From contig NC_084610.1 in the NCBI RefSeq assembly GCF_033807715.1, positions 5,265,769 through 5,329,768 on the forward strand: a DNA stretch of 64,000 nucleotides, written 5' to 3'. The notes under the pieces were generated by a model. It was not told the DNA's origin. It was given only the letters and a program-made list of their open reading frames with translations, and did not search any database. The position numbers and the translations under genes were made by a program. Below, in pieces: positions 24,564-36,599 of the stretch (positions within the stretch are counted from its first letter, which is position 1; each line of letters begins with the position of its first letter). Origin of the DNA: Cololabis saira (Eukaryota > Chordata > Actinopteri > Beloniformes > Belonidae).

Positions 24564-26683
24564 AAATGTCTAATGTGTAGTTGTCATTTCAACATGATTT
24601 TCAGCTCTTGGCTTTAGGCTGGTTGTCGTGGAAACACGATACTCTGACAATTGCAGCATTGATCATTGAGAGCACTGGCTGCTGGGGTGTGACTGGTGGT
24701 CTTTGAGCTGGAATGAAGACGACACGTTTGAGCAGCAACCGTACCAACTGACTTGGGAGGTTTTTAATGCTCCACCCGACCAAATCAGTTTTTAACAAGT
24801 TCGATTACTCCATATTTTATAAGTTGGAACACTTTCTAAACAGTAAAAAAAAAAGATTGATTTCCAAATCTCATGAAGCATTATCTTATTCATCAAATTA
24901 AAATTAAAATGTAATAGCTTACAAATGGATGAGGTGTTAAGGTCAGTATTGCATTGCTGAAAGCTGAAAAATGTCTCAAAAAGACCAAAAAAGACATTTT
25001 GTTGGAAGCATCTGCAGCTTAAAAAACCTGTATAAACCTTTAAGCACTGATGTTTTGTTTCCACATGTGCAAGCTGCCTATTCTAAGGCAGTAATCCACC
25101 CCCATATAATCAGAGATGAAGACTTTCATCATTAGCTGTGCATCACTTTGGTCAGCTGAGTTTGATTTAATTCTGCTAAAGAGATAAATATTAACTTGAT
25201 TTTTGAACTGGGTTGCTCATATCCCAACGCCCTTCAGACATGTTGCTGCCATTTCATTCAAACTGGTGTAATATTTTGCATGAAATGGTAAAATATTTGA
25301 CTTTTAAGATCCGATGTGTTTTCCATGTTTTATAGTGTATAAAATGTGGCTTTATGAGATTTGCAAATGATTACACTCTGCTTTTATTTATATTTCACAA
25401 AGCGCTCCAACCCACCGAGATGTAAAACATGACGAGTTTACAAGCCCCTTCTATCATTTCGTTGTCCAAAAATTAACCGTCCAATAAAGGCTTGCAGGGT
25501 TTTACAGCCTTGCATGACGGAGTGCAGTTCTACGCTTGTTGCCAGTTCAGAGATACTTGACTTCTTGGCAAAAACATTCCTCCTGGAAATCAAGTTGGAA
25601 GGCATTTTCACAGTTTTTTTTCTTCTCTCGCATAACACATGTGTCCTCTCTTTGAATATCAAATAGACTGCAGTTTAATCAATACTAATTTTTTTTAAGC
25701 ATAAACTCCAATTCTGCATTTATCATCAAAACCCTCGCGACCTCTTCCTGGCAGATTCAAGCGAGGGATTTTCATATTAGGCTGTTTCTTTTAGACTGTG
25801 TTGCTCTGTTCTGCACCTTGTCCTTGTGTGTTTTATTATTTAAACCTCAATATATATAATTTCCAACATTGCCAGCTAATTATAAAATGGAAAACACATT
25901 TAGTATATTTCAATAATCATCGATATCCAATAAAGCTGCTCTCTTTACATATTTCACTATCTCTTTGCAGCAAAATCTATAAGAGCGACTGAAAAGTGTG
26001 AACTTACTCTGACTTTCAAAAACACTTCAATGCTGCTCCTCTGGAGCTTCATCCAAGTAAGTTAAAGACAGCGTCTTTGCTGTGGCTGTATTTGTATGCA
26101 CAGGGATGCCTCATATGTAAACGCTGAAGTGACAATGTGTCTACAATGTTTGGTCACACAGTCCACATCCCAATGACAACAGCACACAGTCAGAGAGAGA
26201 TGTCCCTGAGACGTCTGGAGACCTCGCTTTTGTAGGGAACACCTGGGGATATTCATGTTATGCTGCACACCATAACTCTATAAAAACAACCAGACAAGCC
26301 CCCCACTTAAGTCACCCGTGGGTTTTCAGAAGAATGATTTTGAAGCCTGTTTTTCCGGTTCTGGACCAGCTTTCTCTGGACGATGTCATATTGGCACAAG
26401 GTGAGTCCACGCAACCCCGATTCATCTAAAAATGGGGCAAATTGATGTGTTCAGGACACCTATGGGTGAACTCAGTGGAGGTTTGTCTGGCTCTTCTGAT
26501 CCAGTCTATGTGGGTTCCTTGACAGGATCACAAATGTAGACTTTTTGTTGTTGAACTTGATGATCAAACATTTTTATGAAGATTTCAAAAAATGCCTCTT
26601 TGTTTTGTTTTCTGTCAGCTTTCTTTCGTATCTACATGAAAAAAAAGTTTGGGGGCACAATTCAATAGATGAAGGTCAATGCC
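24564..26683. other. erbb4 intron; old transposon relic likely
   Basis: The part 24790-25410 has phrases (ttttatagtgtataaaatgt, tatgagatttgcaaatgatt) that I associate with degraded, widespread fish DNA transposons. No ends or coding parts are clear. The remainder shows nothing. Confidence 0.3.
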
Positions 26684-26708
26684 AAATAATAATAATAATA
26701 ATAATAAT
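26684..26708 (+). repeat. (AAT)n microsatellite
   Basis: About eight AAT units directly upstream of the LINE fragment. Confidence 0.9.
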
Positions 26709-26917
26709 CTCTTTATTAAATATAATACTCTAAAATTCCATGATATATTACAGCAGAAAACTGTTTTATTTGCCTTTAAAGCCCAGCAGAAACTGTTTCC
26801 AAACTGCATTCAGGATTTGTTCCAAATTAAAGAAACCTGCTATGACCTGAGAGGGAAACTCATGTTTGAGACGACGACAGCAAGAACAAATATTAAAAAA
26901 AGATGTACATCAATTAA

Positions 26918-27246
26918 AGGAGCATGAGGCTCCTTTTAAGAAATGAGACTCTCTAGCGCCACCCTTCACCACGACGGCCGTCGGGGGTACTGCAGCCAAC
27001 AGTGAAGCCGGCACGGGAGAACGGGGAGGATGCGCATGCAGCGTCATGTGACGTCACAACCACAGGACAGCGCGGGAAATTCGGCCCTACAATTGCAGCA
27101 CATTTTGCAGCACACAGCCTGTTCAAGGCAACGGAGAGATACACTAGAGGGCTCATTCTTTTGGGTTTGGAACGTTTCATCTGACATTATTACTAGAAAA
27201 CTTAAAACGTATACTAAATCCTGCCTCAATCCTGCCTCATGCTCCT
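26918..27246 (+). mobile_element. TTAA-flanked MITE, family A, copy 2 (inside a LINE)
   Basis: 329 bp with aggagcatgaggc/gcctcatgctcct ends and TTAA on both sides (26914-26917, 27247-27250). Removing the element plus one TTAA restores the surrounding LINE frame (C-T-S-I-K-A), which confirms the target duplication. Confidence 0.92.
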
Positions 27247-27615
27247 TTAAGGCTAGAGAAATATAGAATAGTTGTGACAACGACCTAAAAATGTGCAGTT
27301 CTATCTACAAGTTTAAGAAAATGTTTAAAGAAAATATTGTAAATAAATATAAAACACTATAACTATAAAGTATATTATCAAAAACATTCTAGAGTGTGAA
27401 ATGTCAATTTTATATTTCATCTTATTTATTTTTATCTTCTTTATGCATTGTTTGTTTCCACGGATTAATGCTAATGTTTCTGATTTAAGCTGATCACAAG
27501 AGAAAAAGGGTAGGCACTATAAGCTACGGCTTCAGCCTACACCTTTTTTCGGCAAAAGCAATGTTTATTTTACTTTTTTCATTTTGTTTTGTAAAATATT
27601 TGTCGAAATAAAGAC

Positions 27616-27684
27616 CATTCATTCATTCATTCATTCATTCATTCATTCATTCATTCATTCATTCATTCATTCATTCATTCATTC
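27616..27684 (+). repeat. (ATTC)n microsatellite, LINE tail
   Basis: Seventeen or so ATTC units at the 3' end of the LINE fragment, preceded by aataaagacc. Confidence 0.95.
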
Positions 27685-27826
27685 AAATTTGGAAACATCC
27701 GTGTTCTCTTGAACACAGAAATACTTAATTTTCATGAGTGGATGTGCATATTAAAATCAATATAACCTGCGTAAATAACTTACATACAGCACACAGATAT
27801 ATGGTTATGCCTCCACTTACACCAAC

Positions 27827-27982
27827 CTTGCCCCCGTCTGCGTTGTACTCCTTCTCGTCGGCGTCCAGCAGTCGGGCCAGGCCGAAGTCGGTGATTTTGA
27901 TGTGATTGGGGGACTTGACCAGCACGTTGCGAGCCGCCAGGTCTCTATGGACCAGCCTCCTCTCCTCCAGGTACATCATCCC
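27827..27982 (-). CDS. erbb4: erbb4 exon, catalytic loop and activation loop (156 nt)
   Basis: The exon encodes 52 residues, [10 protein letters not shown] to YNADGGK, in phase 0. It holds the catalytic loop HRDLAARN (Asp as catalytic base, Asn for metal binding), the metal-binding DFG motif and the activation loop with its single tyrosine ([10 protein letters not shown]). All key residues are intact, so the kinase is predicted active, unlike ERBB3. The acceptor is cctcag before GGGATG. The donor that keeps the family junction GGK/MPIKW is AAG followed by GTTGGT, which is a weak site. A much better match, GTAAGT, lies 6 nt downstream at 27820-27815 and would insert Val-Gly in frame. The exon sits between a 33.8-kb intron and a 6.7-kb intron. 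Confidence 0.96.
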
Positions 27983-28584
27983 CTGAGGCGGAGAGGAAAA
28001 GAGACGACTGTGAATCCTTTCTTAGAGCAGTTAATCCCTTTACACCTCCACACTGAAGCAGACTGAGAACTGTGATGTGATAAATGCCAGCACTAACATA
28101 AAGTTATTGTCATAACTGCTGTCACCACTAACCCTACAACCATATAGACTTTTAGATTTCATCTTTAATCGCTGTCATACCTCATATCTCAAAGAGACAG
28201 CAAATCCGAGGCAGCTTTTAGCATTTCAGATGTGTCAAAGTTCTTGACAAGCCAGAAATACATCAGTCAACTCTCAAATCAGAATTCCAAATACAAAATT
28301 TTTCTCTTTTAAGCTTTATGAAACACAGCCACATGACAGCGATATTACTCATGGATTTTCTCAGTAGAAACTTCAATATCTGTATGCCCCTGGATGTTAA
28401 ATGATGAAACATATCTGAGCAGCGGTGGTTCTAATGTTGTTAACTGTCTCAACGGTTGTTCAGGAGCTGGACAAAGCAGCTGGTGGGACTGGAAGATGAA
28501 ACACGGGCTGTTGTGGAGCCCTGAAGCATGCAACATCAATATCTTCTTCTCTTAAGGCGCCCAAGGTGAATGGCATCATGCCTA
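27983..28584. other. Start of the 33.8-kb erbb4 intron (its 3' end); nothing recognised
   Basis: Unique-looking intronic DNA upstream, in transcript sense, of the catalytic-loop exon. Confidence 0.5.
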
Positions 28585-29085
28585 GGCCTGTGTTGAAAAA
28601 ATCGATTTCCCAATTCTAAATCGATTCTCATATTAATTCCTAAAAATCGATTCATATGTCTAAAGATCAATTTATTTTTTTATTTTATTTTTTTTAATTT
28701 TTATTTTATTTATTTATGTTTTTTTTTTCATCATTACATTACAACTTTTGGTTATTTTTTTGTTTATCCCCAAAAAAGGAATGTTTTGTTGGACACGAGA
28801 ATAACTGGTGCCATGTTTTTGCCTTTAAATATGTTTAAAGGTATGAAAACATTAAAGTGTCAGGTTATAATTGCATAAATTGTCTATATTTCATTACTTT
28901 GTATACTGTCTTGGGGTTATATTTGCAAAAAATGCTACAACAGCTCAAAAAACAGTTTTAACAACACTAACCCAAATTGATATCGGAATCGAAACAAATC
29001 GGATCGAATCAAATCTTGATAATCGATTCTGAATCTTAAGAATCAGAATCGAATCTTGACATTTGAATCGATCCCCAGCCCTAAT
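28585..29085. mobile_element. hAT-like non-autonomous relic with ATCGATT-rich ends
   Basis: It is bounded by aaaatcgatttcccaattct on the left and gaatcgatccccagcccta on the right, with repeated aatcgatt/gaatcgaa words near both ends and an AT-rich core. A smaller relative is at about 31500-31618 (aaaatcgattttccg to cgcacagccctacc). I recognise this as a common fish hAT-type pattern; left terminus imperfect. Confidence 0.45.
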
Positions 29086-29473
29086 CATGCCATTAGCAAG
29101 GTAGAAAAAGGGTGATATTCCCTCTGCAGGTCCAGATGCTGCCTCAAGTGGAGGAGTTTAAAACATTGCAGGGTTTTATTCACAAAATCGACAGGCGGAT
29201 CATCTGCATTGGTGTGAAATGGTGTGGTCTGCCATGATCCAAAAGGTGAGACTCTCCATTTACAGATCAGTCTTCGTTCCCAGCCTGATCACGAGCTGTG
29301 TGTACTGACTGGAAGAACAAGATTACGAAGTCGAGAGACCTAAATGAAATTCCTCTGCAGGGACTGGTGGACTATCCTAAGAAATAGGGTGAGACCTTTC
29401 GTCATAGAGGAACTTGGAGTAAAGTTGCTACATCTCCACATCAAGAGGAGGTGGTTGACGTGGTTGAGGCATA
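29086..29473. other. erbb4 intron; possible transposon relic
   Basis: Phrases such as cacaaaatcgacaggcggatcatctgcattggtgtgaaatggtg (29171-29215) are unassigned. No other feature. Confidence 0.3.
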
Positions 29474-29990
29474 CAGGACTGTCTCAGAAAATTAGAATAT
29501 TGTGATTTTCTGTAATGCAATTACGAAAACAAAAATGTCATACATTCTGGATTCATTACAAATCAACTGAAATATTGCAGCCTTTTATTATTTTATTTTT
29601 ATATTGCTGTTCATGGCTAGAAAACTAGAATATTGTGATAAAGTCCTTTATTTTCTGTAATGCAAAAATGTCATACATTACAAATCATGAGAGTCATGTG
29701 TGGTGTCATCGGACTTATGGATTCATTACAAATCAACTGAAATATTGCAAGCCTTTTATTATTTTAATATTGCTGATCATGGCTTACAGCTTAAGAAAAC
29801 TCAAATATCCTATCTCAAAAAATTAGAATATTCGGGGAATCTTAATCTTAAAATGTAAGCCATAATCAGCAATATTAAAATAATAAAAGGCTTGCAATAT
29901 TTCAGTTGTATTAATTTTTGTTTTTTTTTAATTGCATTACAGAAAATAAAGAACTTTATCACAATATTCTAATTTTCTGAGACAGTCCTG
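29474..29990. mobile_element. Long-palindrome mariner-type MITE, copy 1
   Basis: The ends caggactgtctcagaaaatt and aattttctgagacagtcctg are inverted repeats flanked by TA, as for Tc1/mariner. The two arms are complementary over much of their length (both carry the gattcattacaaatcaactg-type block), and the left arm contains an internal duplication of the block (29479-29590 and 29626-29760), making it longer than copy 2. Confidence 0.9.
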
Positions 29991-32360
29991 TATACACACT
30001 TTGGGAAGTATTTTAGTCATGTCCAACTAACAGACAAGACCAGGAAAAGGCTTGGTTGTCCTCGTGGGAGAGCTGGAGGAAGTGTGGGCTTCTGCCACTC
30101 GCCTGCTGCCCCTGCAACCCAAACCTGCATAAGCCAAAGCTAATAGATGGAGGAATTTCATGGTAGATGCCATTTTTGTAAACTTTTTTCAATTGCAAAC
30201 CACTCATGAGCAAAGTGTGTACAAGGAATAAAAGTAACAAACCCTTGAGAGGAAAAAAACTTTGCCGGGGAGCCTTTTAGTTGTTCGTAAATGGACTGGA
30301 TAGAGCAAGGAGTCTTGACAATGAAATCTATTTGCAGCTAAACATTTCAGACCAACAATCACAGGGGCACACATCACATACTCATGAGCACATGCACTCT
30401 TCTGTCTGCTGCACTCATACTTGAACAATGCGGCGAGATGGGAAGGCAGGCGAGGCTGAGCTTATTCAGGCGGGTGAGGCTGGATGTTAAACAAGTGCAG
30501 GCCACTTCGCAGGTGGATCAATAACAACACCTTGGTGAGAGGGGAGACAGTCATTGTACTCGCCAGACAATGGAGAATTTAAACCAAGGCTCACGCCTCC
30601 GCTGGCACTGGAGAATCATCGCCCATTTGAAACAGTTAGACTGAAAATACTGTAAATATGTGTACGTGTACTCAAGCCGCCCCACACCGCCGCCGCCTGC
30701 CCCCTAGACGAATGTGAGGATAAATCGATAGCGTCGACGTCTGCCTCGCCGCTAACCGAGCCCTCATCCATCATCCTCCGGCCTTGTGAGACTGACGTGC
30801 AGACACACATACATGCACACGCACTGATGGAGACCGCCAAGAGACCTCTGATACTCAAAGGCAAGTCATTTCTCCCACAGCACACTTGTAATATTTTCAT
30901 CTGTCAGTCCTGTTTGGATGCTTTTCTCCTTTATCCACCAAATTGGAACTCCTCCTACTTATTCATTCTTCCTCTCCAGTGTTGGGCCTTCCTCACCAAT
31001 ATGAGACACAATGTGCTGTGCCAATACTCAAAACACCCTCCGATTGCAGAAAACGTATTTAAAATAGATTACTGCAGCCAAGCGATCAATAACAATGCTG
31101 ATTACAATAAGCCCGGAGATGACCGTTCTGTGCAATATTTATCCCCCATGTCGACGTCGAGAGAAATTAGGAATCAATGGCCCACACAGCCCATTAATAC
31201 ACTTCGACTTAAAGTGACGGGGCAATGAGGGGCGGCCATCGCACTGACAGCGGGGAATGTACAACAGCTCAAGGAGCCAATTAATTTCCAGCCACCCTGG
31301 GCGGTAAACAGCCTCCTCCCAGCAGAGCATGTGGGGGCAGTGGTGGTTCAGGTTGAGAGGGTCGCGCTGACTCTGCCACTTTAACACTGTTTAAGTGTCA
31401 CAATCTCCACAGTCCCGAGCTCTGGAAAGATGCAAGTAAAACTGTACAATTCGGCAATACGCTAACTTTACAAAAGCCGTAATTATGCCACATTTTTAAG
31501 CATCGAACCCTAATGGAAGAGCACCGTTCAAAATCGATTTTCCGATTTTCCTTTTTTTAACATCGTCTTGATTAATAAATCCGATTTAGATTTAAAATCA
31601 ATTAATCGCACAGCCCTACCAAATCTATAGCTATGGAGACCAAAACCGTATTTTTGAACCAGGCTGTAAATATGTTTATTTCTGCTGTAAAGTTGGACAT
31701 TTCAACATAGAGGTCAACGTGACTGACTTGAAGCCATATATTAGTTTCTGGTCATTCAAGAAACTAATATATATATTTTACATCCATGCTGACCTCAACC
31801 CAGAAAACTTAATTTTGCCTCTCGTGTTTGGGAATTCCTACAACAGTTCACATTTCCATTTGTGAGTGAGTTAATTTGTACAGTATGTGCTATCAGCATG
31901 ACCTGGGATACTACATGAGAGGACAACGTCAAAGATGGGTGGATACATTTAAGGGTAAAAGTTGCACAGAAGGCGCAGGCAAGCACAGCGTAACGGGTTG
32001 GAAAGGTGACTTCCAGGATGTAAACTTGGATGTAAACAGTTTCGAGCTAAACACAAACATTGTGAATATTTTATGAGGAATGAAATGCATCCCACTTTGC
32101 TTGTTGGATTTCAAGGATACAGCCAGTCCTCCTCATGAAAAATGTATGTAAACATAACTGTGATGCTATACTCTTTATGAGCAAGAAATGTCAAGGGAAC
32201 GACTTTTGGTATTGATCTAATCGATGCAGATTGACCTGTGGGTAACCAGGGCAACCACGGCGAGAGCATCAATCCCTCATGCTATTTTCCCAATTAATGC
32301 CAATTGAATATACAAACGGTAAAAACCAGGAGCTGGCTCTAAAAGAGGAAATAAAATTAA
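29991..32360. other. erbb4 intron; includes a repeat-poor stretch
   Basis: No genes. 31500-31618 is a small hAT-like relic and 31637-31760 resembles 59318-59412. The interval 31040-31390 looks repeat-poor and has several homeobox-type cores (ccattaatac, ccaattaattt); see findings. Confidence 0.4.
31637..31760. repeat. Relic repeat shared with 59318-59412
   Basis: Both contain ggctgtaaatat-tttatttctg followed by aaagttg-acattt-aacat and a gtgactgg-type end. Interspersed repeat of unknown class. Confidence 0.5.
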
Positions 32361-33045
32361 ATTAAAGCTGCAAGCAGCGATGAACGGGCCCTCGTGCGTG
32401 CAATTTTCACCAATAAAAGTCAAGGACTCAAAACTAAGTCCGATGACAACACCCATGAGTCTTTATGTCAAACCATTCAAAAGTTATGGCAGAAAGTAGG
32501 AACTATCAAATATGGACCAATCAGATGATGGCTGGATGCGCTTTTTGGCGTTTATCGTAGCCACGGTAACACTTTTGAATGAGAAAAGTAATGCCCATCG
32601 TCGCAGGATGGAGACGCACATTTTGATGTATAACACACCTGGGTGCACGTTACGGTTCGGGCCGTATTAACGGCCGAAGAAAGGGCATAAATTGCGCCAA
32701 AATTACACGATTAATTCAAAATGGCCGACTTCCTGTTGGGTTTCGGCCATGGCACCAAGAGACTTTTCTTTAAGTTGCGACATGATACAGGTGTGTACCG
32801 ATTTTCGTGCATGTACGTCAAACCGTATTGTGGGGGTTGAGGCACAAAGTTTTCAAGGGGGCGCTGTTGAGCCCATTAATGCAAACCATGAAATATCAAA
32901 TTTTTCGCCAGGCCTGGCTTGCATGCAAAATTTGGGGCACGGTTAGGGGGGCAAAAAGGCCCTCATTTCGTCGGAAGAAGGAAAAGAAAAAAAAATTCCT
33001 ACAGATACAATAGGACCTTCGCACTGCCAATGCTCGGGCCCTAAT
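32361..33045. mobile_element. Interspersed repeat, family C, copy 1
   Basis: It runs from attaaagctgcaagcagcga to cactgccaatgctcgggccc and shares the whole layout with 44559-45594 (aatggccgacttcctgttgg, atttcgtcggaagaagg). It is a well-known type of fish repeat beginning with agctgcaagcagcgatgaac; I do not assign a superfamily. No coding potential. Confidence 0.8.
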
Positions 33046-34641
33046 AAAAACTCTTCCTTGGATGGACTTCCATTCCATCAGTTACTTTTGTCAAGGTGTT
33101 GTAAGCAACAACAGCACGAACATAGATCAGTAGCTACAGACCTCAAAGGAAGCTATTTCTAATTTGGTTCAATCAGGCTATCCTGGTCAGACTTTTACCA
33201 ACAAATGTAGCAAGATGTCAATGGACAAACCAAACTTGGGGGTTCAAAACAGTAGGCCATAAAGGGTGATGTTGGAAAGACAGCGGACACATCTGGGCTT
33301 CATCTGGGCTGATTTGGGCTCTTATGACCTGGTGATAAGGTAGTCAAAAATGTCCCAAAGTCCATGAACCTGGAGGACTTTGGCATGCGCTGTATTCACC
33401 AGATCTGGTAACAAGGCCCAGAGAAAATCAAGTCCATGTTTGATGGATATGTATATGAGTTGAGATATTCACCCAGGCCCAACGCCGTCGGCAAAAACTC
33501 GACAAAAAAAAACTGCAGATGAGGTAGAATTAAAATCATTAGCCATTTGGATAAGACAGGAGAAGTTAACACTGCAAAAAAGCTTTTGGCAACTGTAAAA
33601 ACGATGACAATATGAAGACAGCCTCTTGCTTCAGCACAATAACTGATGAGAGTGGCAAACAATTAGGCTAATCTGGAGTTCCATGTGTCACCTAAAAAGT
33701 GACAACAAAAGCATCTTCTCCTTTGATATTTTGGTCAACTTTCTTAATTACACCCCAGAAGAATTCAGCTTCCCGTCACAGCTGTCTTTACCTCGGACCA
33801 TCAGCATATCCCTTTCTGACAAACTTTGAGCCATTTACTGTTTTCTCTGCATTGCAGATAAAACAAATTGAAAAATTGAAAAAAATCACATCACCTTGCT
33901 CCCTTTTTAACAAACAAAACATTCAGTCTGACCTAAACAATGTGAAGCAAATTATTTGAAAACTGCTCGAGTATGTAAACATAGAGGACCTCTGTTATGA
34001 ATAGTTTATCTCGCTCCTCAGACTGGATGCTGGCTGTCGAACAGGATCAAATTTAGTGTTTAAACAGCGCTGAGGGTCGTTTTCATCTCTGCTGGTTCCT
34101 GAATTGTTTACACAAATTCAAAGTCTTCTAAAGAACAAGGTCACGGGTGGTCAGCGACCCATTAGCACTTTCTCCACGGCAGAAAGAAAAGAAGCTGAGA
34201 GATGTGAGTCTTGGCTAATATAGGAACATAAGAGGAAGAAACCAGGCATGAAATATGGAGGGAAGTGAAGAACAGCAGGGAACAGTTCACCTCAGTGGGT
34301 GAGAAAGATACTGTGGATAAAAGGAGGTGGATGTGGAAAACAAACTGCACCCTCTTTCAATTCTAAGTGTTCAAAGTGTTTTGTGTATCAGTTTGTAATG
34401 GCAAAAGAAAATCTGTTCCTTATCGACTCTTACTAACAGGTAAATATAACCTCAGACAAACGAGAAAATGTGAGATCCTCCATAAAAACAGAGGACGATT
34501 TTAGTTGGCTGGCTTGGAGTGTTTAGGATGCTGCTAACAAAATGCATATCAGCAAGAATTTAAGAGAAGCAATCAATGCTGCCAATGATTCTGGGCAGAG
34601 AGAAAAGATCATTTTCAAACAACTCAAAGTTCATATTTCTA
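33046..34641. other. erbb4 intron; nothing recognised
   Basis: No gene, RNA or repeat was clearly identified. Confidence 0.5.
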
Positions 34642-35007
34642 CAGGACTGTCTCAGAAAATTAGAATATTGTGATAAAGTCCTTTATTTTCTGTAATGCAA
34701 TTAAAAAAACCAAAAATGTCATTCATTCTGGATTCATTACAAATCAACTGAAATATTGCAAGCCTTTTATTATTTTAATATTGCTGATTATGGCTTACAG
34801 TTTAAGATTAAGATTCCCAGAATATTCAAATTTTTTTAGATAGGATATTTGAGTTTTCTTAAGCTGTAAGCCATGATCAGCAATATTAAAATAATAAAAG
34901 GCTTGCAATATTTCAGTTGATTTGTAATGAATCCAGAATGTATGACATTTTTGCATTACAGAAAATAAAGGACTATCACAATATTCTAATTTTCTGAGAC
35001 AGTCCTG
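34642..35007. mobile_element. Long-palindrome mariner-type MITE, copy 2
   Basis: 366 bp with the same termini as copy 1 and TA on both sides. The two halves are near-perfect reverse complements, so the whole element can fold into one hairpin with a short central loop around 34820-34845. Confidence 0.93.
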
Positions 35008-35044
35008 TACAGCTAGAATGAGTATTTACTAGAGCAAAACATTC

Positions 35045-35130
35045 AAGACACATGCCAATCTTCCCAGGAGCAAACCGAGAGATCACCCTGAGACCGGACT
35101 GTGCAATGTTGATTGAAACTGTGTGAAGCC
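35045..35130. pseudogene. Tc1-like transposase fragment
   Basis: The words gccaatcttcccaggagc and gagaccggactgtgcaatg parallel the Tc1 relic at 8145-8200 (ccaatcttcccacgagc, gtcagactgtgcagt) and the N-terminal transposase region of fish Tc1-like elements. Confidence 0.55.
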
Positions 35131-35376
35131 TAAAGTCCACTGAGCTTCCACCCCCGGGTCCCACCAGAGCAGCCTCTGTGGTCTGGTTTTCCAGTGGTTC
35201 TTCTACATCCTCTCCGCAATCTCCGGTCCCACTGGGAGGGTTTCAGAGTGCTTGAGATCGCTGCCTGCTCGGCAAGAGTATGAATTTACCTGAAGAGTTG
35301 CAGATCATATGAGAAAACGGCACTAATCTGCTTGTCTAAAGACACACGTCATGTCTCGTCCCCTCTGGAATTATAG

Positions 35377-35850
35377 ACAGCTCCAAAAAAATTAAAGGAA
35401 CACTTTTTAATCAGAGTATAGAATCCAGTTAATTAAACTTCTGGGATATTGATCAGGTCAATTAAGTAGCAGAGGGAGTTGGTAATCAGTTTCTGCTGCT
35501 TTGTTGTTAATGAAATCAACAACAGGTGCACTAAAGCTGCAACAATGAGACGACCCCCAAACGGGAATGGTTTTTCACTGACGTTTTTTTTCCCCCCTCT
35601 TTGTTTTTCACAAGTTTGCCGCCAGGTTGCGCTGGGATACCCTGGTCCAGCTCTGGGAGGAAATACCCCTGCACAACGTCACAGTTGGAGCCCAGATGTT
35701 GTCTGGCATGCATATAGGCATGTGGAGGCCATAAAAAGTACAATTTTGAACTGTTCGATGGAAATGTCAACACGGTGGACTATCCTGCTGCATTACTTTT
35801 TTCACTTTGATCTTTGAGGGAACTTTGAATTTGGCCATTTCAAGTTTGAC
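35377..35850. mobile_element. Internally deleted Tc1-type element relic
   Basis: The sequence from gacagctccaaaaaaattaa to about tgagggaactttg matches, from memory, the 5' region of a common fish Tc1-type element (aggaacactttttaatcaga, caatgagacgacccccaaa). Coding sequence of the transposase is mostly missing. Confidence 0.5.
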
Positions 35851-36409
35851 AATTTAATTTCCCGTCCAACAATGTGGCATCCTTTTATTCCCAACAATTT
35901 ACCCAGTGCATATCAGTATAGGTAACCAGCATGTTTCCCCCCCACCCCCACTTGGATCTGATGCATGTACATATGAACATGATAATTGGTGGCAAGTTTT
36001 AGATTCTAAACTAAGCTATTCTTCTTCCCTGGTTCAAACCTGTTCTAACATCCTCCGGACAGTTTACCCTGCTCCTAATGTCAAAATGCAAGTAAGACCT
36101 TGGAAATGGCATTTTATTTAGAAAATCCGCTGGCTTCTCAACACTGATCTGCGGTCGCATTCGATTAGCTGAAATAGACTCGACACAAGCTTTAGTCATT
36201 TGTGAAACAATTCAATGCCAAAACGCTAGAGTGTACCGCTTTTCAGAAATATCTTTTAAGAAATCACAAGAAACTTATTGGTTGATTGTTTACCTCCTGG
36301 TTTTGTTTTCTATGAGATAGGGGGAAGTTGGAGTTGGAGCTGATCATTCTGAATCAGTCAACGCTTTTATTGCAAATTTTGCATCGTAAATGAAGGTGAC
36401 GTTATGCGA

Positions 36410-36432
36410 GGGGGGGGGGGGGGGGGGGGGGG
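36410..36432 (+). repeat. Poly-G run of 23 bases
   Basis: An uninterrupted G run, preceded by gttatgcga and followed by tctgtaaacc. Such runs are prone to sequencing length error and can form quadruplexes. Confidence 0.9.
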
Positions 36433-36599
36433 TCTGTAAACCCTTTAAACAAGTCTAGCAGAGAGGACAAAGCAAATGAAGCGAAGTGCCAGAAATGATG
36501 CAGTACAGTGGACGAAGTGCAGCCCTTGTGGTCTGCACTGTCGACGTGTAGCCAGAAAATAGGTGCATGTTGGGAGATGCATGGGCTCATGGAAGGGGG

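Larger units (their letters stand above)
26725..27684 (+). mobile_element. LINE 3' end with (ATTC)n tail, split by a MITE
   Basis: The coding part reads KFHDILQQKTVLFAFKAQQK and TCYDLRGKLMFETTTARTNI up to 26917, is interrupted by the MITE at 26918-27246, and resumes as NSCDNDLKMCSSIYKFKKMF with TAA at 27360. This is the C-terminal domain I recognise from fish L2/CR1-type LINEs (DLRGKLxF, SxYKFKKxFK). A 3' UTR with ggtaggcactataagctacg follows and the (ATTC)n tail closes it. An in-frame TAG after the insertion point shows decay. Confidence 0.8.

Noticed and set aside
30797..31228. 143-codon plus-strand frame
   Set aside because: No similarity to a known domain. It overlaps a stretch better explained as non-coding sequence and lacks splice or start context.
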